Shown here: piece by piece, positions 1 to 10,100 of the stretch
Layout of the letters: the number at the start of each line of letters is the position of its first letter
Position numbering within the stretch: position 1 is the stretch's first letter
NCBI GenBank assembly: GCA_037447655.1
Contig: JBBHKE010000113.1
Location: 21,023 to 85,022 of the forward strand
Length of the DNA: 64,000 nucleotides
Direction: 5' to 3'
Source: Zygnema cylindricum
Taxonomy: Eukaryota > Streptophyta > Zygnematophyceae > Zygnematales > Zygnemataceae
Position numbers and translations under genes: made by a program
Notes under the pieces: generated by a model
The model's input: only the letters and a program-made list of their open reading frames with translations
Told to the model about the DNA's origin: nothing
Databases searched by the model: none

Positions 1-2
1 AT

Positions 3-956
3 GATGATAGATTAGAAAAGATGGTAAATCAAAAAATGGTGGAAGGTGTAAAAATTAGTCAAAAACCATCATCAAATGTATGTGATGGTTGTGCAATGGG
101 AAAAATTCATAAGTTGCCTTTCCCTTTGCAAACTGATCATAGAAGTAGCAGGGTGTTAGAACTAATTTATTCAGATGTATGGGGGCCATCTAGGTATCCA
201 TCTTTGGGAGGTGCTAAGTTTATACTTACCTTTACTGATGACTATAGTAGATTTACTACAGTTTATTTTTTAAAGAGTAAAGATGAAGTTTTTTCAAAAT
301 TTAAGGAGTATAAGGCTTGGGTTAAAAATCTGCATGAGAGAAAGATAGGGGGATTCACATCTGATAATGGAGGGGAGTACATTTTTAATGAATTTACAGA
401 ATTCCTAAAATTGCATAGAATCTCACGTCAGCTAACCGTTCCCTATTCTCTCAAACAAAATGGTGTTTCAGAGAGGATGAATAGGACCATATCAGAGTGT
501 GCTAGGACTATGATGGCTGATATGGACATAGATTACAAGTTTTGGGCAGAGGCCATGAATTGTGCAGCTTATGTGAGAAACACGCTAGAAACAAGGGCAG
601 TAAAAGAAAAAACACCGTACGAAATGTGGACAGGACAAAAACCTGATGTAAGTCACTTCAAAGTTTTTGGAAGTAAGATATTCTTGCTAGATAATGATCC
701 ACAAAAATGGAAATTAGAGCCAAAAGGCATACCAGGCATATTTTTAGGGTATGATGATGATGCCAAGGGTTATAAAGTTTATGACATTAGGAGAAATAGA
801 GTTGTGGTAGCCAGAAACATCATAGTTAAGGATGAGGGAAAAAGAATAGATGTATTTAGTCACAATACAGATGAAAAGAAAGATAGAAGTGTTGATTATA
901 TCTTTTTAGAGGAAAATCCTATGTTTTTCAACAAAAAATGTAGAAAATGCATCTAG
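3..956 (+). pseudogene. CopA GAG-pre-integrase and integrase fragment
   Basis: The frame is open from the window edge, so the first in-frame ATG at 21 is not the true start. It begins in the GAG-pre-integrase zinc region (CDGCAMGKIHKLPFP) and continues into the rve integrase core. The catalytic triad is visible: HSD-like aspartate in YSDVWGP, aspartate in TSDNGGEY, and glutamate in QNGVSERMNR. The enzyme would insert cDNA into host DNA in the nucleus. The frame stops at 954-956, while homology continues in another frame at 973. A small indel in the A-rich stretch near 930-945 probably caused the shift. Conserved residues are intact, but the protein is broken from RT. Confidence 0.9.
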
Positions 957-2774
957 TTTAACTCAAAATGACTTGGAATCATCTTCTCCACCAGAAATAG
1001 GAAGTGTTATGCATGAAAGAGTTGTAGAATCTCCTCTTCCTCAAGCCGAAACTGAATTACAAGAGGAATCACATGTATCGAGGAGGAGGAACGAACCATC
1101 TATACCAGCGACAGAATTTCCAGGTGGAGTTAGGCGAAGTGCACGACTCAGGGGAGAAAGTGCAGCCTTTGCTCATTCTGCACACGTAGAAGAGCCTTTA
1201 ACATTGAAAGAAGCTTTTTCGAGTAATGAAAGGGAACATTGGGTGGAAGCCATCAATGAGGAAATGAAGTCCATCATGGAGACCCAAAGATTGGATCTGG
1301 TGGAACTTCCTCCAGGAAGAAAAGCTATTGGAAGTAAATGGGTGTTTAAATCACAATTGAACCCAGATAATACCATAGACAGGTATAAGGCTCGCTTGGT
1401 TGCTAAGGGATATAATAAAAAGGAGGGGATAGATTATGAAGAAACTTTTTCACCGGTTGTAAGGTTTCTATCTGTCCGCATCGTACTTACATTAGCTGCC
1501 ATAGAGGATTTTGACATCCACCAAATGGATGTCAAAACTGCATTTTTGAATGGTGATTTAGATGAGGTCATCTATATGAAGCAAACAGAGGGTTATGAGG
1601 AAGCAGGAAAAGAAAATCTTGTTTGCAGACTTTTAAAATCTTTGTATGGCCTAAAACAGGCCCCTAGACAGTGGAACCGAAAGTTAGATGAGTTCTTGAC
1701 AGGATTAGGATTTACTAGAATTAGCTCAGATCATTCAGTATATGTGATGTGTGGTGATAATCCTGATGAGGTGATATTCATTGCTGTGTATGTTGATGAT
1801 TTGCTGCTCATTAGTAGGAACAAAGAGGGAATTGCTAGGGTAAAACAGACTCTTAATTCAAAATTTGAAATGAAGGATTTGGGTGAGGCAAAATATATCC
1901 TTGGAATACAAGTTGAAAGAGATAGAGAAAAGAAAATAATTAGACTAACTCAAAAAGAAGCGATAGGAAACATGTTGGAAAAATTTGGCTTGGTAGATGC
2001 CAAAGGTTGTGCAACTCCTATGGAGTATAAGCAAAAACTTGAAGGAATGGAGCATGAGTTTGGAGTCATAATAGATGAGGAACTCAGTGCAGAAGAGCAA
2101 AAATTTATGTCCCAAATACCCTACAGACAAGTAGTAAGAAGTCTAATTTACTTCATGAATTGTACTAGGCCCGATATAGCTGCAGCTGTTGGTGTATTGA
2201 GCAAAAGTCTGCAAAATCCACCAAAGAGAGATTGGGAAGCTGCAAAAAGGGTTTTAAGGTATCTTGTTGGGACTAGAAATCTTTGGCTTACTTTGGGAGG
2301 GGACAAGGTTAGCATTAATACTTTGAGTGATGCTAGCTATGGTGATGTGCCTAGTAGGAAGTCTACAACTGGGTATGTCATTCAGATTGGAAATGGTACT
2401 TGTAGTTGGAGTAGTAAACTTCAAAAGGTCACGGCTCAATCTACTATGGAAGCCGAATACATGGCAGCGAGCGCAGCCTTGAAAGAGTTGTTATGGATTA
2501 AGGTATTTCTTCAAGAATAGGGTTTTACGCAACACGGGACAGAAATAATGTGGTGCGACAATCAAGCAACCATTCATGTGGCTACAAACACAAGTCACCA
2601 TTTAAGAGTAAACATATGGACATTCGGCTTCATTTGGTACGTGAGAAAGTCTTTGCAAAAGTGGTAAGACTTTGTTATTTGCCTGATGAGAAAATGGTTG
2701 CGGACATGTTGACAAAAGCCCTTCCCGCTCATAAATTGGAGTACTGCAGAAAAGCATGTGGTCTAAGTGAGTAA
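957..2774 (+). pseudogene. CopA reverse transcriptase and RNase H
   Basis: The main open stretch runs 973-2520. It holds the serine/proline linker, the copia RT core (KWVFKSQLNPDNTIDRYKAR), the palm motif AVYVDDLLLIS with the catalytic YVDD, and the RNase H start (LSDASYGDVPSRKSTTGY). A stop at 2518-2520 interrupts RNase H. The same frame continues through CDNQATIHVATNTSHH, then a one-base loss moves homology to another frame (2650-2774), which ends in the usual copia C-terminus ACGLSE. At least one nonsense mutation and one frameshift disable it. RT residues look intact, suggesting fairly recent decay. Confidence 0.9.
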
Positions 2775-2796
2775 GCATTCTAAAGCTTAAGTGGAG

Positions 2797-3487
2797 TATT
2801 GAAAAGCAAGCTTTAGTAAGCCTTAGAAATTTGAGTCTAGAACTTAGAATATTTTTGGAATACCAACTGTTCAATATTGACCAAATTTAGTGTGGATTTT
2901 TTTGTAGTATCTACACGAATTGATATCTTTAAGTTAATTAGTGTGTAAGGTCGCCAATGAATGTAGACGTGATAAGAATCACCCGGATTTTTAGGGTACA
3001 GATATTGTTAGTGGACAATTCTGGTCGAAACACTTAGATTTTTGTCAGTAGGGTGTTTGGTGAACCATGTACATACGTTTTAGATGTTTTCTAGATATTT
3101 TAGATGTTTTCTAGATCTTTTGAGTATTTAGTTCAATTAGGATTGATCAATTCAATAGAGAATGTACATTCTACACAAGAATTAAGGAAATGAGAGCACT
3201 GAGTGCAGTTTAAGGTGTTTTATGCTCTATTGTCTCTAATTTGCTTGTAGTACATGTTTGTTTAATTGAAATACCTCTTTCGTTTGGAGTTACATATCTT
3301 ACACTATAGATCTAGTCTTCTAGACATTTCTCTTTGGGTTTGCTTCTGCTAACATGTTTGATAATGGCTCAACTCCTATTGCAAGTGCTCCTATAAGCCC
3401 TAGTGCTCCACCTGCTCTTGCTGGTGCAAGTGTGACTCCTAGTGGGAGTGGATCACAATCTAGTCTTAATGCCCATGACCTACAACA
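2797..3487 (+). repeat. CopA 3' LTR
   Basis: The LTR follows a purine-rich tract (AAAGCTTAAGTGGAG) that resembles the CopC polypurine tract. It starts TATTGAAAAG, with the expected TG mutated to TA, and ends CCTACAACA, matching the CAGAACAACA end of CopC. Minus-strand gypsy RT sequence begins at 3488, which fixes the right boundary. An ATG at 3354 opens a frame that runs to the LTR end (MFDNGSTPIASAP, serine/alanine/proline-rich). It corresponds to the LTR-encoded Gag N-terminus seen in CopC. Length is about 691 bp. The 5' partner is outside the window. Confidence 0.8.
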
Positions 3488-3893
3488 CCAGCCCTGTGTC
3501 CACCAAATTCTGCACCTTTGGGATGATGAACTCTTTCTCCTTGAAGCTGAGAGGTTACTATTTCTGCCAAACGGTCGCCGTCTCGTGGGTCAGGGCAATG
3601 CGAAAACGGGTCCCCTTATAAATCCCTACATCTGTGTTAGACCAAGAGAACACCTGCCCATTCTCCTCTAAGAGCTTGGAGAGTCGGGCCTTCTGCTGTG
3701 GGTCTAGCTGTTCCCCTAAAGTCCAGTCCATCTTCCCGTGTTCCAGTGCCCCGAATTCATCTTGTGGCCGACCCCAAAGGGAGATGTCGAATTCTTGTTC
3801 TACTTGTGGATCCATCCCAAGCTCGGCTACTAAAACGCTGTTGCTAACAACTTCCCCTAAGCTGCAGTGTTTCGAACCTCTGCTCCCCCCCAC
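3488..3893 (-). pseudogene. GypA reverse transcriptase, N-terminal part
   Basis: The frame from 3893 to 3558 reads LGEVVSNSVL, then KMDWTLGEQLDPQQKAR and GQVFSWSNTDVGIYKGTRF. This is the gypsy region just upstream of the RT palm, where the pol chain contacts the template strand. A stop follows WQK. Homology resumes in another frame as FKEKEFIIPKVQNLVDTGL up to 3488, where the CopA LTR begins. The rest of RT should lie beyond CopA, off the window. The match to 28832-29200 of GypC is collinear. Stops and truncation make it a pseudogene. Confidence 0.82.
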
Positions 3894-3964
3894 TCAGGAA
3901 ACTCCTGGGTGCAGTGTTCTTTGTGATTATCATTTGTTGAATTCTTCCCTTTTTGCCTTACTCC

Positions 3965-5164
3965 CCCCCTTAAGCTGTAGAGCTGCTTGCTTGGCCAACA
4001 ACTGTGGAGCTTGAAGGTATGTTGTTCGTGACTTTCGAGAATGTAGGTTGGAGAATGCCAGAGAATGTTGCATCACCCAAGAAATTGCATTCAAATCCAT
4101 ACTTTACCAAACTACACTACACCTTTTTGAGGCTGAGACCCCTGGTGCTGTTATTGATGCCGATCAAAATCCCATTGCTTCTTCTCGTTCCTTGATGCTT
4201 GGTGCTGTCCACGTAGCGGTCTTACTGTCAAAGATCATTCATGGTGCGCCCTTCCTGTTAACATGCTTTTTACGGGAAGATACCAAGGTTGGTAAGGCCC
4301 TCCGTGGATTTGCGGGTATATTGGAAATGAAGAAGGGCGTTCGGTCGGCTGTGGTCATAGGGGTTGCCATTCGCCCTGGTCCGAGAATCTGTTAAAATGT
4401 GATGTTAGGATATGGAACCTGTGTGTTCAATAGCTGTTGGAGGACAAGAAGTAGAACCAAGTTGGTACAGTAAGCCTGAACCCGTTGGGCTTTTGACTCG
4501 ACCTGAGCTACAACAAACACTATGGGAGTCCCTAGAACCTTGGTCACTTCGTTCTACCTGTTGACTACATGTTTCTTTTTATCATCTGTGGGGTGAACAT
4601 TTTCCAAGACGTACCTTACTGGTGTATGTTCTCGAGTTCTTGTAACCCCGTTATTAGCCGAGTCATTTGAAAAAATATTAAACTACGGACATCCTGGTGT
4701 CTCTTGCCCTTTCATGCTAACGAATACCCCTGGCAAGGCCATCTAGCAATGACCAAGTCTACCTTGCCAAGTTTCTCCAAATGTAAATACGTGATGCTGC
4801 CTACATTTTGGGGAAGAGTACGGTGAGAGTTAGACATGGCAGACACCGGCAGTTGCTGTGGGTAAAGTTTTTAGAGCTTTTGCAGTCTATGCTCACTAAC
4901 TGCACGGGCGTCCAGGTCAATCTCGACTGCCAAGTACATTTCTACTTGGTATCCATCTATCACGACGGCTTTCAGATCGGAACTAATGCCGGAAAATAGC
5001 GAGAGAATCCGGAGTCCTGAGGGCAGGATATCCAGTGACACCACCTGTCGGTTGAAGTTCTTCCCTGGGTTAGGAACCATTGGGAGTTTAGGCCTGATGA
5101 ACCTTGCTATTTCGCATGATATGGCGGCAAAGCTCTTATCCACTCCTTGCCGAAGTGTGGCCAT
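3965..5164 (-). pseudogene. GypA C5 cytosine DNA methyltransferase-like domain
   Basis: Minus-strand translation shows the ordered motifs of C5-MTases. Motif I is RILSLFSGI (about 4985-5015), motif II is AVEIDLDARAVSEHRL, and motif IV is ARWPCQGYSLA with the catalytic Cys codon at 4733-4735. Motif VI is YVLENVHPTDD, reached after a frameshift near 4600. A motif VIII-like SKAQRVQAYCTNL and a motif X-like SMDLNAI follow. The enzyme family transfers a methyl group from S-adenosylmethionine to cytosine C5. Here the domain sits before RT inside a retrotransposon polyprotein. Several stops and at least one frameshift make this copy non-coding today, but the catalytic PCQ is kept. Motif reading is by eye; a profile search would settle it. 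Confidence 0.75.
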
Positions 5165-5647
5165 CTATACCAATCTACTTTGATACACTCTTTCCCATCG
5201 CTTGGAAATGGGGAAATGCTAGATGGAATTCGCGATATCGGTGGAATCTTTGAATAACTCTGAAGAAGTGAATGCAGAGTATGTTGTTCTACGACCACCG
5301 ATGCAGGTGGAGGAGCAGCAGTAGTAGTAGAAGTAGACATGATACACTCTCAGGAGCTATCAAGAATCCTACCAAAAAGCTCTTCTTAAGTGCTCACCAA
5401 TTATTATACAAGCATCCAATCCTCACAAAATTCTAACTGAATATAGAGTAACATAAACAATGACAACTCCCAAAGTTTCAGCACAATTGACTTAACAACA
5501 CTCAATATATAATACTCAGAAGTTTCCCAAAAACTGTCTGCAGTTTTACTACTTCGAAGTCTGGATGCATAATATGTTCTGAGTCCTAAGTCTTATACTT
5601 GTGTTGAACTGGCAACACCAGTGTACTTGAGAGGTACGCCAAACCAC

Positions 5648-5765
5648 CAAGCTACCACTAATTTTTCAAGCTACCACTGAGCTATCACTAAGCTACCACT
5701 GAGCTATCATTAAGCTACCACTGAGTTACCCACTAAGTTACCACTGAGTTACCCACTAAGTTGAC
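5648..5765. repeat. Short tandem repeat of AAGCTACCACTGAG type
   Basis: About seven imperfect copies of a 13-16 bp unit (aagctaccactgagctatc and variants) lie in tandem within the CopB LTR. The unit drifts toward taagttaccactgagttacc at the right end. This is local expansion inside the LTR, of unknown role. Confidence 0.75.
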
Positions 5766-5884
5766 TAGAATCATATCTATCGTATTTGCTCTATCCTGTA
5801 CAGAATCACATTAAGAATATCAGACGTTGCGTTGTCCGTACGAACCATATCAAATATAATCGTGGTTGTGTTTTCCTGTGTGTG

Positions 5885-5990
5885 TTGCAGCTTCGTTGCT
5901 GCGCTGCTCTGCTGCTGCGCTGCACTGCTGTTGCGCTGCACTGCTGTATAGCAGCAGCGCTACGCTGTTCCGCTGCTCTGAGACTCAAAG
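5885..5990. repeat. GCTGC-rich microsatellite-like tract in CopB LTR
   Basis: This is an imperfect array of GCTGCGCTGC, GCTGCTGTT and similar units. Translated fragments here are only alanine/cysteine-rich artefacts. A related CAGCG/TAGCAG array occurs in the CopF LTR at 34510-34650, so such repeats appear to be a subfamily trait. Confidence 0.75.
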
Positions 5991-6173
5991 CTTTCCAGAA
6001 GACAACACTCCCCTAAAGCTTTAGACTCAGTATACCGGCGCAGCTGCGGTGAAAATCTAGCGCAGCATCGCAGCATAACAATATAACAATTAGCAAGTCA
6101 CCCAGTCCCACTATATCTCAATGGTGGACTAATCGCAGAGTGGCAGTATAGCAGTGCAGCAATTCAACTATTC

Positions 6174-6405
6174 ACTTAATCCCACTGCGTCCCTACAATA
6201 ATTTAGCTTAGGAGCAAGAATAGCTTTAGTGAGCATATCACCAATCATTTTTGCATATGGCAAATAACATAATTTAATTACTCTAGAGAACACTTTTCTC
6301 TTACAAAGTGTAATCGTACATCCATGTGCTTGCTTTTGAAGTGATGAATCGGGTTAGAAGCAATGGCAATGGCAGCGTCGTTATCACACTAGATCACTTG
6401 TGGAC
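6174..6405 (-). pseudogene. CopB RNase H C-terminus
   Basis: Minus-strand translation gives GPQVI, a stop in place of the expected Trp, then CDNDAAIAIASNP, KSKHMDVRLHFVRE, LPYAKMIGDMLTKAILAPKL and the usual copia end CRDAVGLSE. A frame slip in the middle separates the blocks. This is the distal part of the RNase H domain that removes tRNA and genomic RNA during reverse transcription. It continues from the RT fragment at 11976 once CopC is excised. It is non-functional. Confidence 0.8.
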
Positions 6406-6410
6406 CAACC
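6406..6410. other. CopC target-site duplication, left copy
   Basis: CAACC immediately left of the CopC LTR repeats exactly at 11976-11980 on the other side. A 5-bp duplication is what copia integrases make. Confidence 0.85.
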
Positions 6411-7145
6411 TGTTGTTCTGAGACAAGTGTTGGTACTGAAGATGAAGAAGATGCAGCAGTAGTCATCGTAGAACAAATCAAGAGAGGAAGCTTCCACAAA
6501 TACCGATGGCTGAACAGCAACTTTGACAGACTATAACTTTCAGAAAAACGCTGCAAACGTCCTGAAAATTTGCCACAATGTAGATAACATACAAAGGAAC
6601 ACACACACAAAATTTCAATCAATTCCGCTTACAAATCTGTGAGATATGTAGAAATGAAATTACATAAAACTGAGTGTACAGTTTTCATATCATTTGTTCC
6701 TAAAAATCAAATTCACTAAGTCCTACTTTTATACACCGAAACTACACTAAGCTGTACGGAGGCATTCCAGCCGTACATCTAACATTCTATCACACATATT
6801 TACACCGAAGTTCAGACAACGTAAAGTGATAATGATCTAGTCACGCCTCGTCACTATTTGTTGGCGGCTGTCAGCGGTCCGATTAGAGGATTTGGCACCG
6901 TAGAATTGACTTCACGAAGTCCAGTGGTCCTGCCGAATTTCCGTACGTCCACGGAGGACATACTCACGCATTCTCCCAAGTGACGACACGTGTCCCAAGT
7001 GTGAATGAACCGTGAACTCCCAACTTCACTGTCACACTAATTTCGGTAAGTACTGAACCGAACTCAACCAAAAATAGCTTAAGTCCTGAACAGCTCTCTC
7101 TCACAGCTGAGGCATAAAGAGGACTAAAGCTTTCTAAAAACAACA
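6411..7145 (-). repeat. CopC 3' LTR
   Basis: It starts right after the polypurine tract at 7146 and ends at the CAACC duplication at 6406-6410. It is nearly identical to 11238-11975, apart from a GGC triplet and a few substitutions. It retains the ATG and codons for the serine-rich Gag N-terminus (MTTAASSSSSVPTLVSEQQ), here without a downstream gag. It lacks the tRNA-like and GTAC-hairpin modules seen in CopD/E/G LTRs. Confidence 0.92.
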
Positions 7146-7160
7146 CTCCCCTAAAGCTTT
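7146..7160 (-). other. CopC polypurine tract
   Basis: In element orientation AAAGCTTTAGGGGAG directly precedes the 3' LTR. It is the RNase H-resistant primer site for plus-strand DNA. CopB has the same sequence at 6008-6022. Confidence 0.8.
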
Positions 7161-7168
7161 AGACTCTG

Positions 7169-10100
7169 CTAGTCACTCAGTCCACAAGCCTCTCTACAGA
7201 ACTTCAATTTGGGAGCAGGTAAGGGTTTTGTCATCATATCAGCCACCATTTGCTCATCCGGTAAATAACTCAACTTCAAGACTTTTCCCATCACCTTTTC
7301 TCTTACAAAGTGTAGCTTGATATCAATGTGCTTACTCTTAAAGTGATGACTGGGATTAGATGCAATAGCGATTGCTGCCTGATTATCACACCACACTATA
7401 TGTGGTCCAGATTGCATAAAGAGAAGCTCTTGGAGAAGAGACTTTACCCAAAGTAACTCTTTAACTGCCGAGCTGGCAGCCATGTACTCAGCCTCCATGG
7501 TAGACTGAGCCGTTACCTTCTGAAGTTTGCTGCTCCAGCAGCAAGTTCCACTTCCGATCTTCAAAATGTATCCGGTGGTGGAGCGTCGGCTCGGCATATC
7601 TCCGTAGCTCGCATCGCTCCATGTATGAATTTTGACTTCCTCTCCACCGAGAGAGAGTCTAAGATTTTGAGTTCCTGCAAGATAACGAAGAACTCTCTTT
7701 GCTGCCTCATAGTCTGATTTCTTTGGATTCTGAAGGCTTCGGCTTAAGGCTCCAACCGCTGCTGCGATGTCGGGACGAGTACAATTCATGAAATAAATGA
7801 GGCTTCCGACAATCTGCCTGTAAGGAATGGAGGACATAGAATCTGCCTCCCCTGAATCTAAGAAACCATCAACCAAAACACCACCATCCATTTTCGTGCC
7901 TTCCAATTTCTGCCTGAATTCCATAGGAGTGGCACTCCCCTTTGCGTCCGACATGCCAAACTTTTCTAACATGTTCTTGATTGCTTCCTTTTGAGTTAAA
8001 TAAATAATTTTCTGTTTCCTGTCTCTTTCTACTTGAATTCCTAGAATATACTTAGCCTCACCCAAGTCTTTCATTTCAAACCGGGAATTCAAAGCTGATT
8101 TTATTTTATTAATCTCATTGATGGATTTGCTAATTAGTAGCAAATCATCTACATAAACTGCCACATAAATCACTCCATCATCACCTTGCATTACATAGAC
8201 TGAGTGATCTGAACTGATCCTGGTAAAGCCTAGATTGGTTAAAAACTCATCTAATTTCAGGTTCCATTGCCTCGGAGCCTGTTTCAGACCATAAAGGGAC
8301 TTCAACAGTTTACAGACCAGATTTTCTTTCCCTTTTTCTGCATACATCTCTGGCTGCTTCATATAAATTACTTCCTCCAAATCACCATGCAAGAAAGTTG
8401 TCTTAACATCCATCTGATGCAATTCCATATCTTCTATTGCAGCAAGAGATAGCAAAACTCTAACAGTAGGAAAGCGAACCACAGGAGAGAAGGTCTCTTC
8501 ATAGTCAATTCCCTCCTTTTGGCTAAATCCCTTAGCAACCAGTCTAGCTTTATATCTCTCAATTGTATTATCAGGATTCAATTTTAATTTGAAGACCCAC
8601 TTACAACCGATAGCTTTCCTGTTCGGTGGGAGCTCCACAAGTTCCCAAGTTTGGGCTTCCATAATTGACTTTATCTCTTCATTTGCAGCCGAGATCCAAT
8701 GATCCTTTTCAGGAACGGAAAAAGCTTCATGAATAGTAAGCGGCTCCCCTGTGCTTGCAGAAAAAGCACTCTCAACTCGGTCGCCTCGAAGGCGGCTACT
8801 TTGCCTTCTTCCCCCCGGAAAATCTGACGCGGGAACGGTTGGTTCCTTAGATTGCCGCACAAGGCGTGTATTCGAAGGAGCATCGACAGAACGAGCAGCT
8901 CCAGAAAGAGTATTAGACGGCCCAGAGGCATTTGGGAGAGAGGTAGAAGAAGTAGAAGAGGATGGAGTAAAAGGTACCTGCTCAAGAATGATATACTCTT
9001 GTATTTTCTCTTTCCTTTCAGCTGCATCCATGCTAAAAACGTCAACAGATTGACTTTCTTCTTTAATCTGAATATTCCTGGCTGTTTGAAGACATCCTCT
9101 CTGAGGATTATACACTCTATAACCTGCAGATTCATCATCATAGCCTAAAAAGACGCCAGGTACAGATTTTGGACTAAGCTTCCAATTAGGAAGATTATCC
9201 AAGATAAAACATTTGCTACCAAAAACTCTAAAATGACTAACATTTGGCTTTTTGCCTGTCCAAACTTCATAAGGTGTCTTACCCCTAACAGCCCGGGTTT
9301 CCACTCTATTTCTGATATAAGAAGCACAATGAAAAGCTTCCCCCCAAAACTTTGGATCCACACCTTTATCGGCCATCATAGATCGAGCACATTCAGTCAA
9401 AGTCCGATTAAGTCTCTCGGCAACACCATTTTGTTCCGGTGTGTACGGAGCAGTAAATTCACGAGAGATGCCATTCTCTTTCAAAAAATCAGCAAATGCA
9501 TGAGATACATACTCTCCACCATTATCCGTTCGCAAAGCAAGAATAGATTTGCCGTGAAGTTTCTCCGCCCAGATTTTGTAGTGCTTAAAGTGAGTGAAGA
9601 CTTCTCCCTTCTCCTTCATGAAGTATAGGCGACTATATCGGGAGTAATCGTCTGTAAAGGTGACAAAGAAGCGGTTGCCACCAAGAGAGGGAACTTTGGA
9701 AGGGCCGAAGACATCAGAGTGAATAATACCAAGGAGATCTGTGGCTCGATGATCAGAAATTTGTGGTAGAGGAAGCTTGTGAAGCTTTCCGAGAGCACAA
9801 CCATCACAAACATGGGACTCTTTTTGACCAAGCTTGACTCCCTCTATCATATTATGGTTTATCATCTTAGTAAGTCTCTCATGGTGCACATGACCAAGCC
9901 TTTTATGCCACAAAACATTATCACATAGGACACTGGAGTACGCAAAATCAATTTTATTAGCCAGGTCCATGCGGTACAAAAAGTTTGGGCCTCTAGTTCC
10001 TACTAGAGCTACTCTTCCATTCTTGCTCACTATTTTCTTGCCATTTTTCTGGAGAACCTCAAAGCCTTTGCTTTCAGCTACAGAAGTAGAAAACAGATTT

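Larger units (their letters stand above)
1..3487 (+). mobile_element. CopA: 3' part of a Ty1/copia element
   Basis: The window opens inside the integrase region of a copia element in the order integrase, reverse transcriptase, RNase H, polypurine tract, LTR. This order defines Ty1/copia. The 5' LTR and gag lie left of the window. The right edge of its 3' LTR abuts minus-strand gypsy sequence (GypA), so CopA inserted into that older gypsy element. Several frame breaks and stops make it non-functional. Protein features place it with CopB, CopC and CopF. Confidence 0.9.
3488..5281 (-). mobile_element. GypA: Ty3/gypsy fragment with methyltransferase domain
   Basis: Read on the minus strand, this segment holds a linker, a C5 cytosine methyltransferase-like domain, then the N-terminal part of a gypsy RT. 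The same order recurs in GypC at 27576-29317, with clear protein similarity (for example KMDWTLGEQLDPQQKAR in both). CopB cuts it on the right and CopA on the left. It is therefore the oldest layer in this part of the window. No LTR of GypA is present. Confidence 0.82.
5282..6007 (-). repeat. CopB 3' LTR with CAGC-rich repeats
   Basis: In element orientation it starts TGTTGTCTTCTGG directly after the polypurine tract AAAGCTTTAGGGGAG (6008-6022). It ends GTAGAACAACA at 5282, next to gypsy sequence. The frame from 5340 (MSTSTTTAAPPPASVVVEQ) marks the LTR-encoded Gag start typical of this lineage. Positions 5880-5990 are a GCTGC/CAGCA short-repeat tract. A second degenerate repeat (GAGCTACCACTAA-like, 5648-5765) lies upstream on the plus strand. 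The LTR is about 726 bp. Confidence 0.75.

Noticed and set aside
4048-4395. Plus-strand 115-codon frame
   Set aside because: It is the reverse of the methyltransferase C-terminal region of GypA, which has conserved motifs; the plus-strand reading has none.
5648-5765. CRISPR-like array
   Set aside because: Units are contiguous, imperfect and without unique spacers, and the context is a eukaryotic LTR.
8751-9148. Overlapping plus-strand frames of about 100 codons
   Set aside because: They lie opposite the intact CopC gag-pol frame, in its integrase-RT linker, and have no recognisable protein features; they are antisense shadows.
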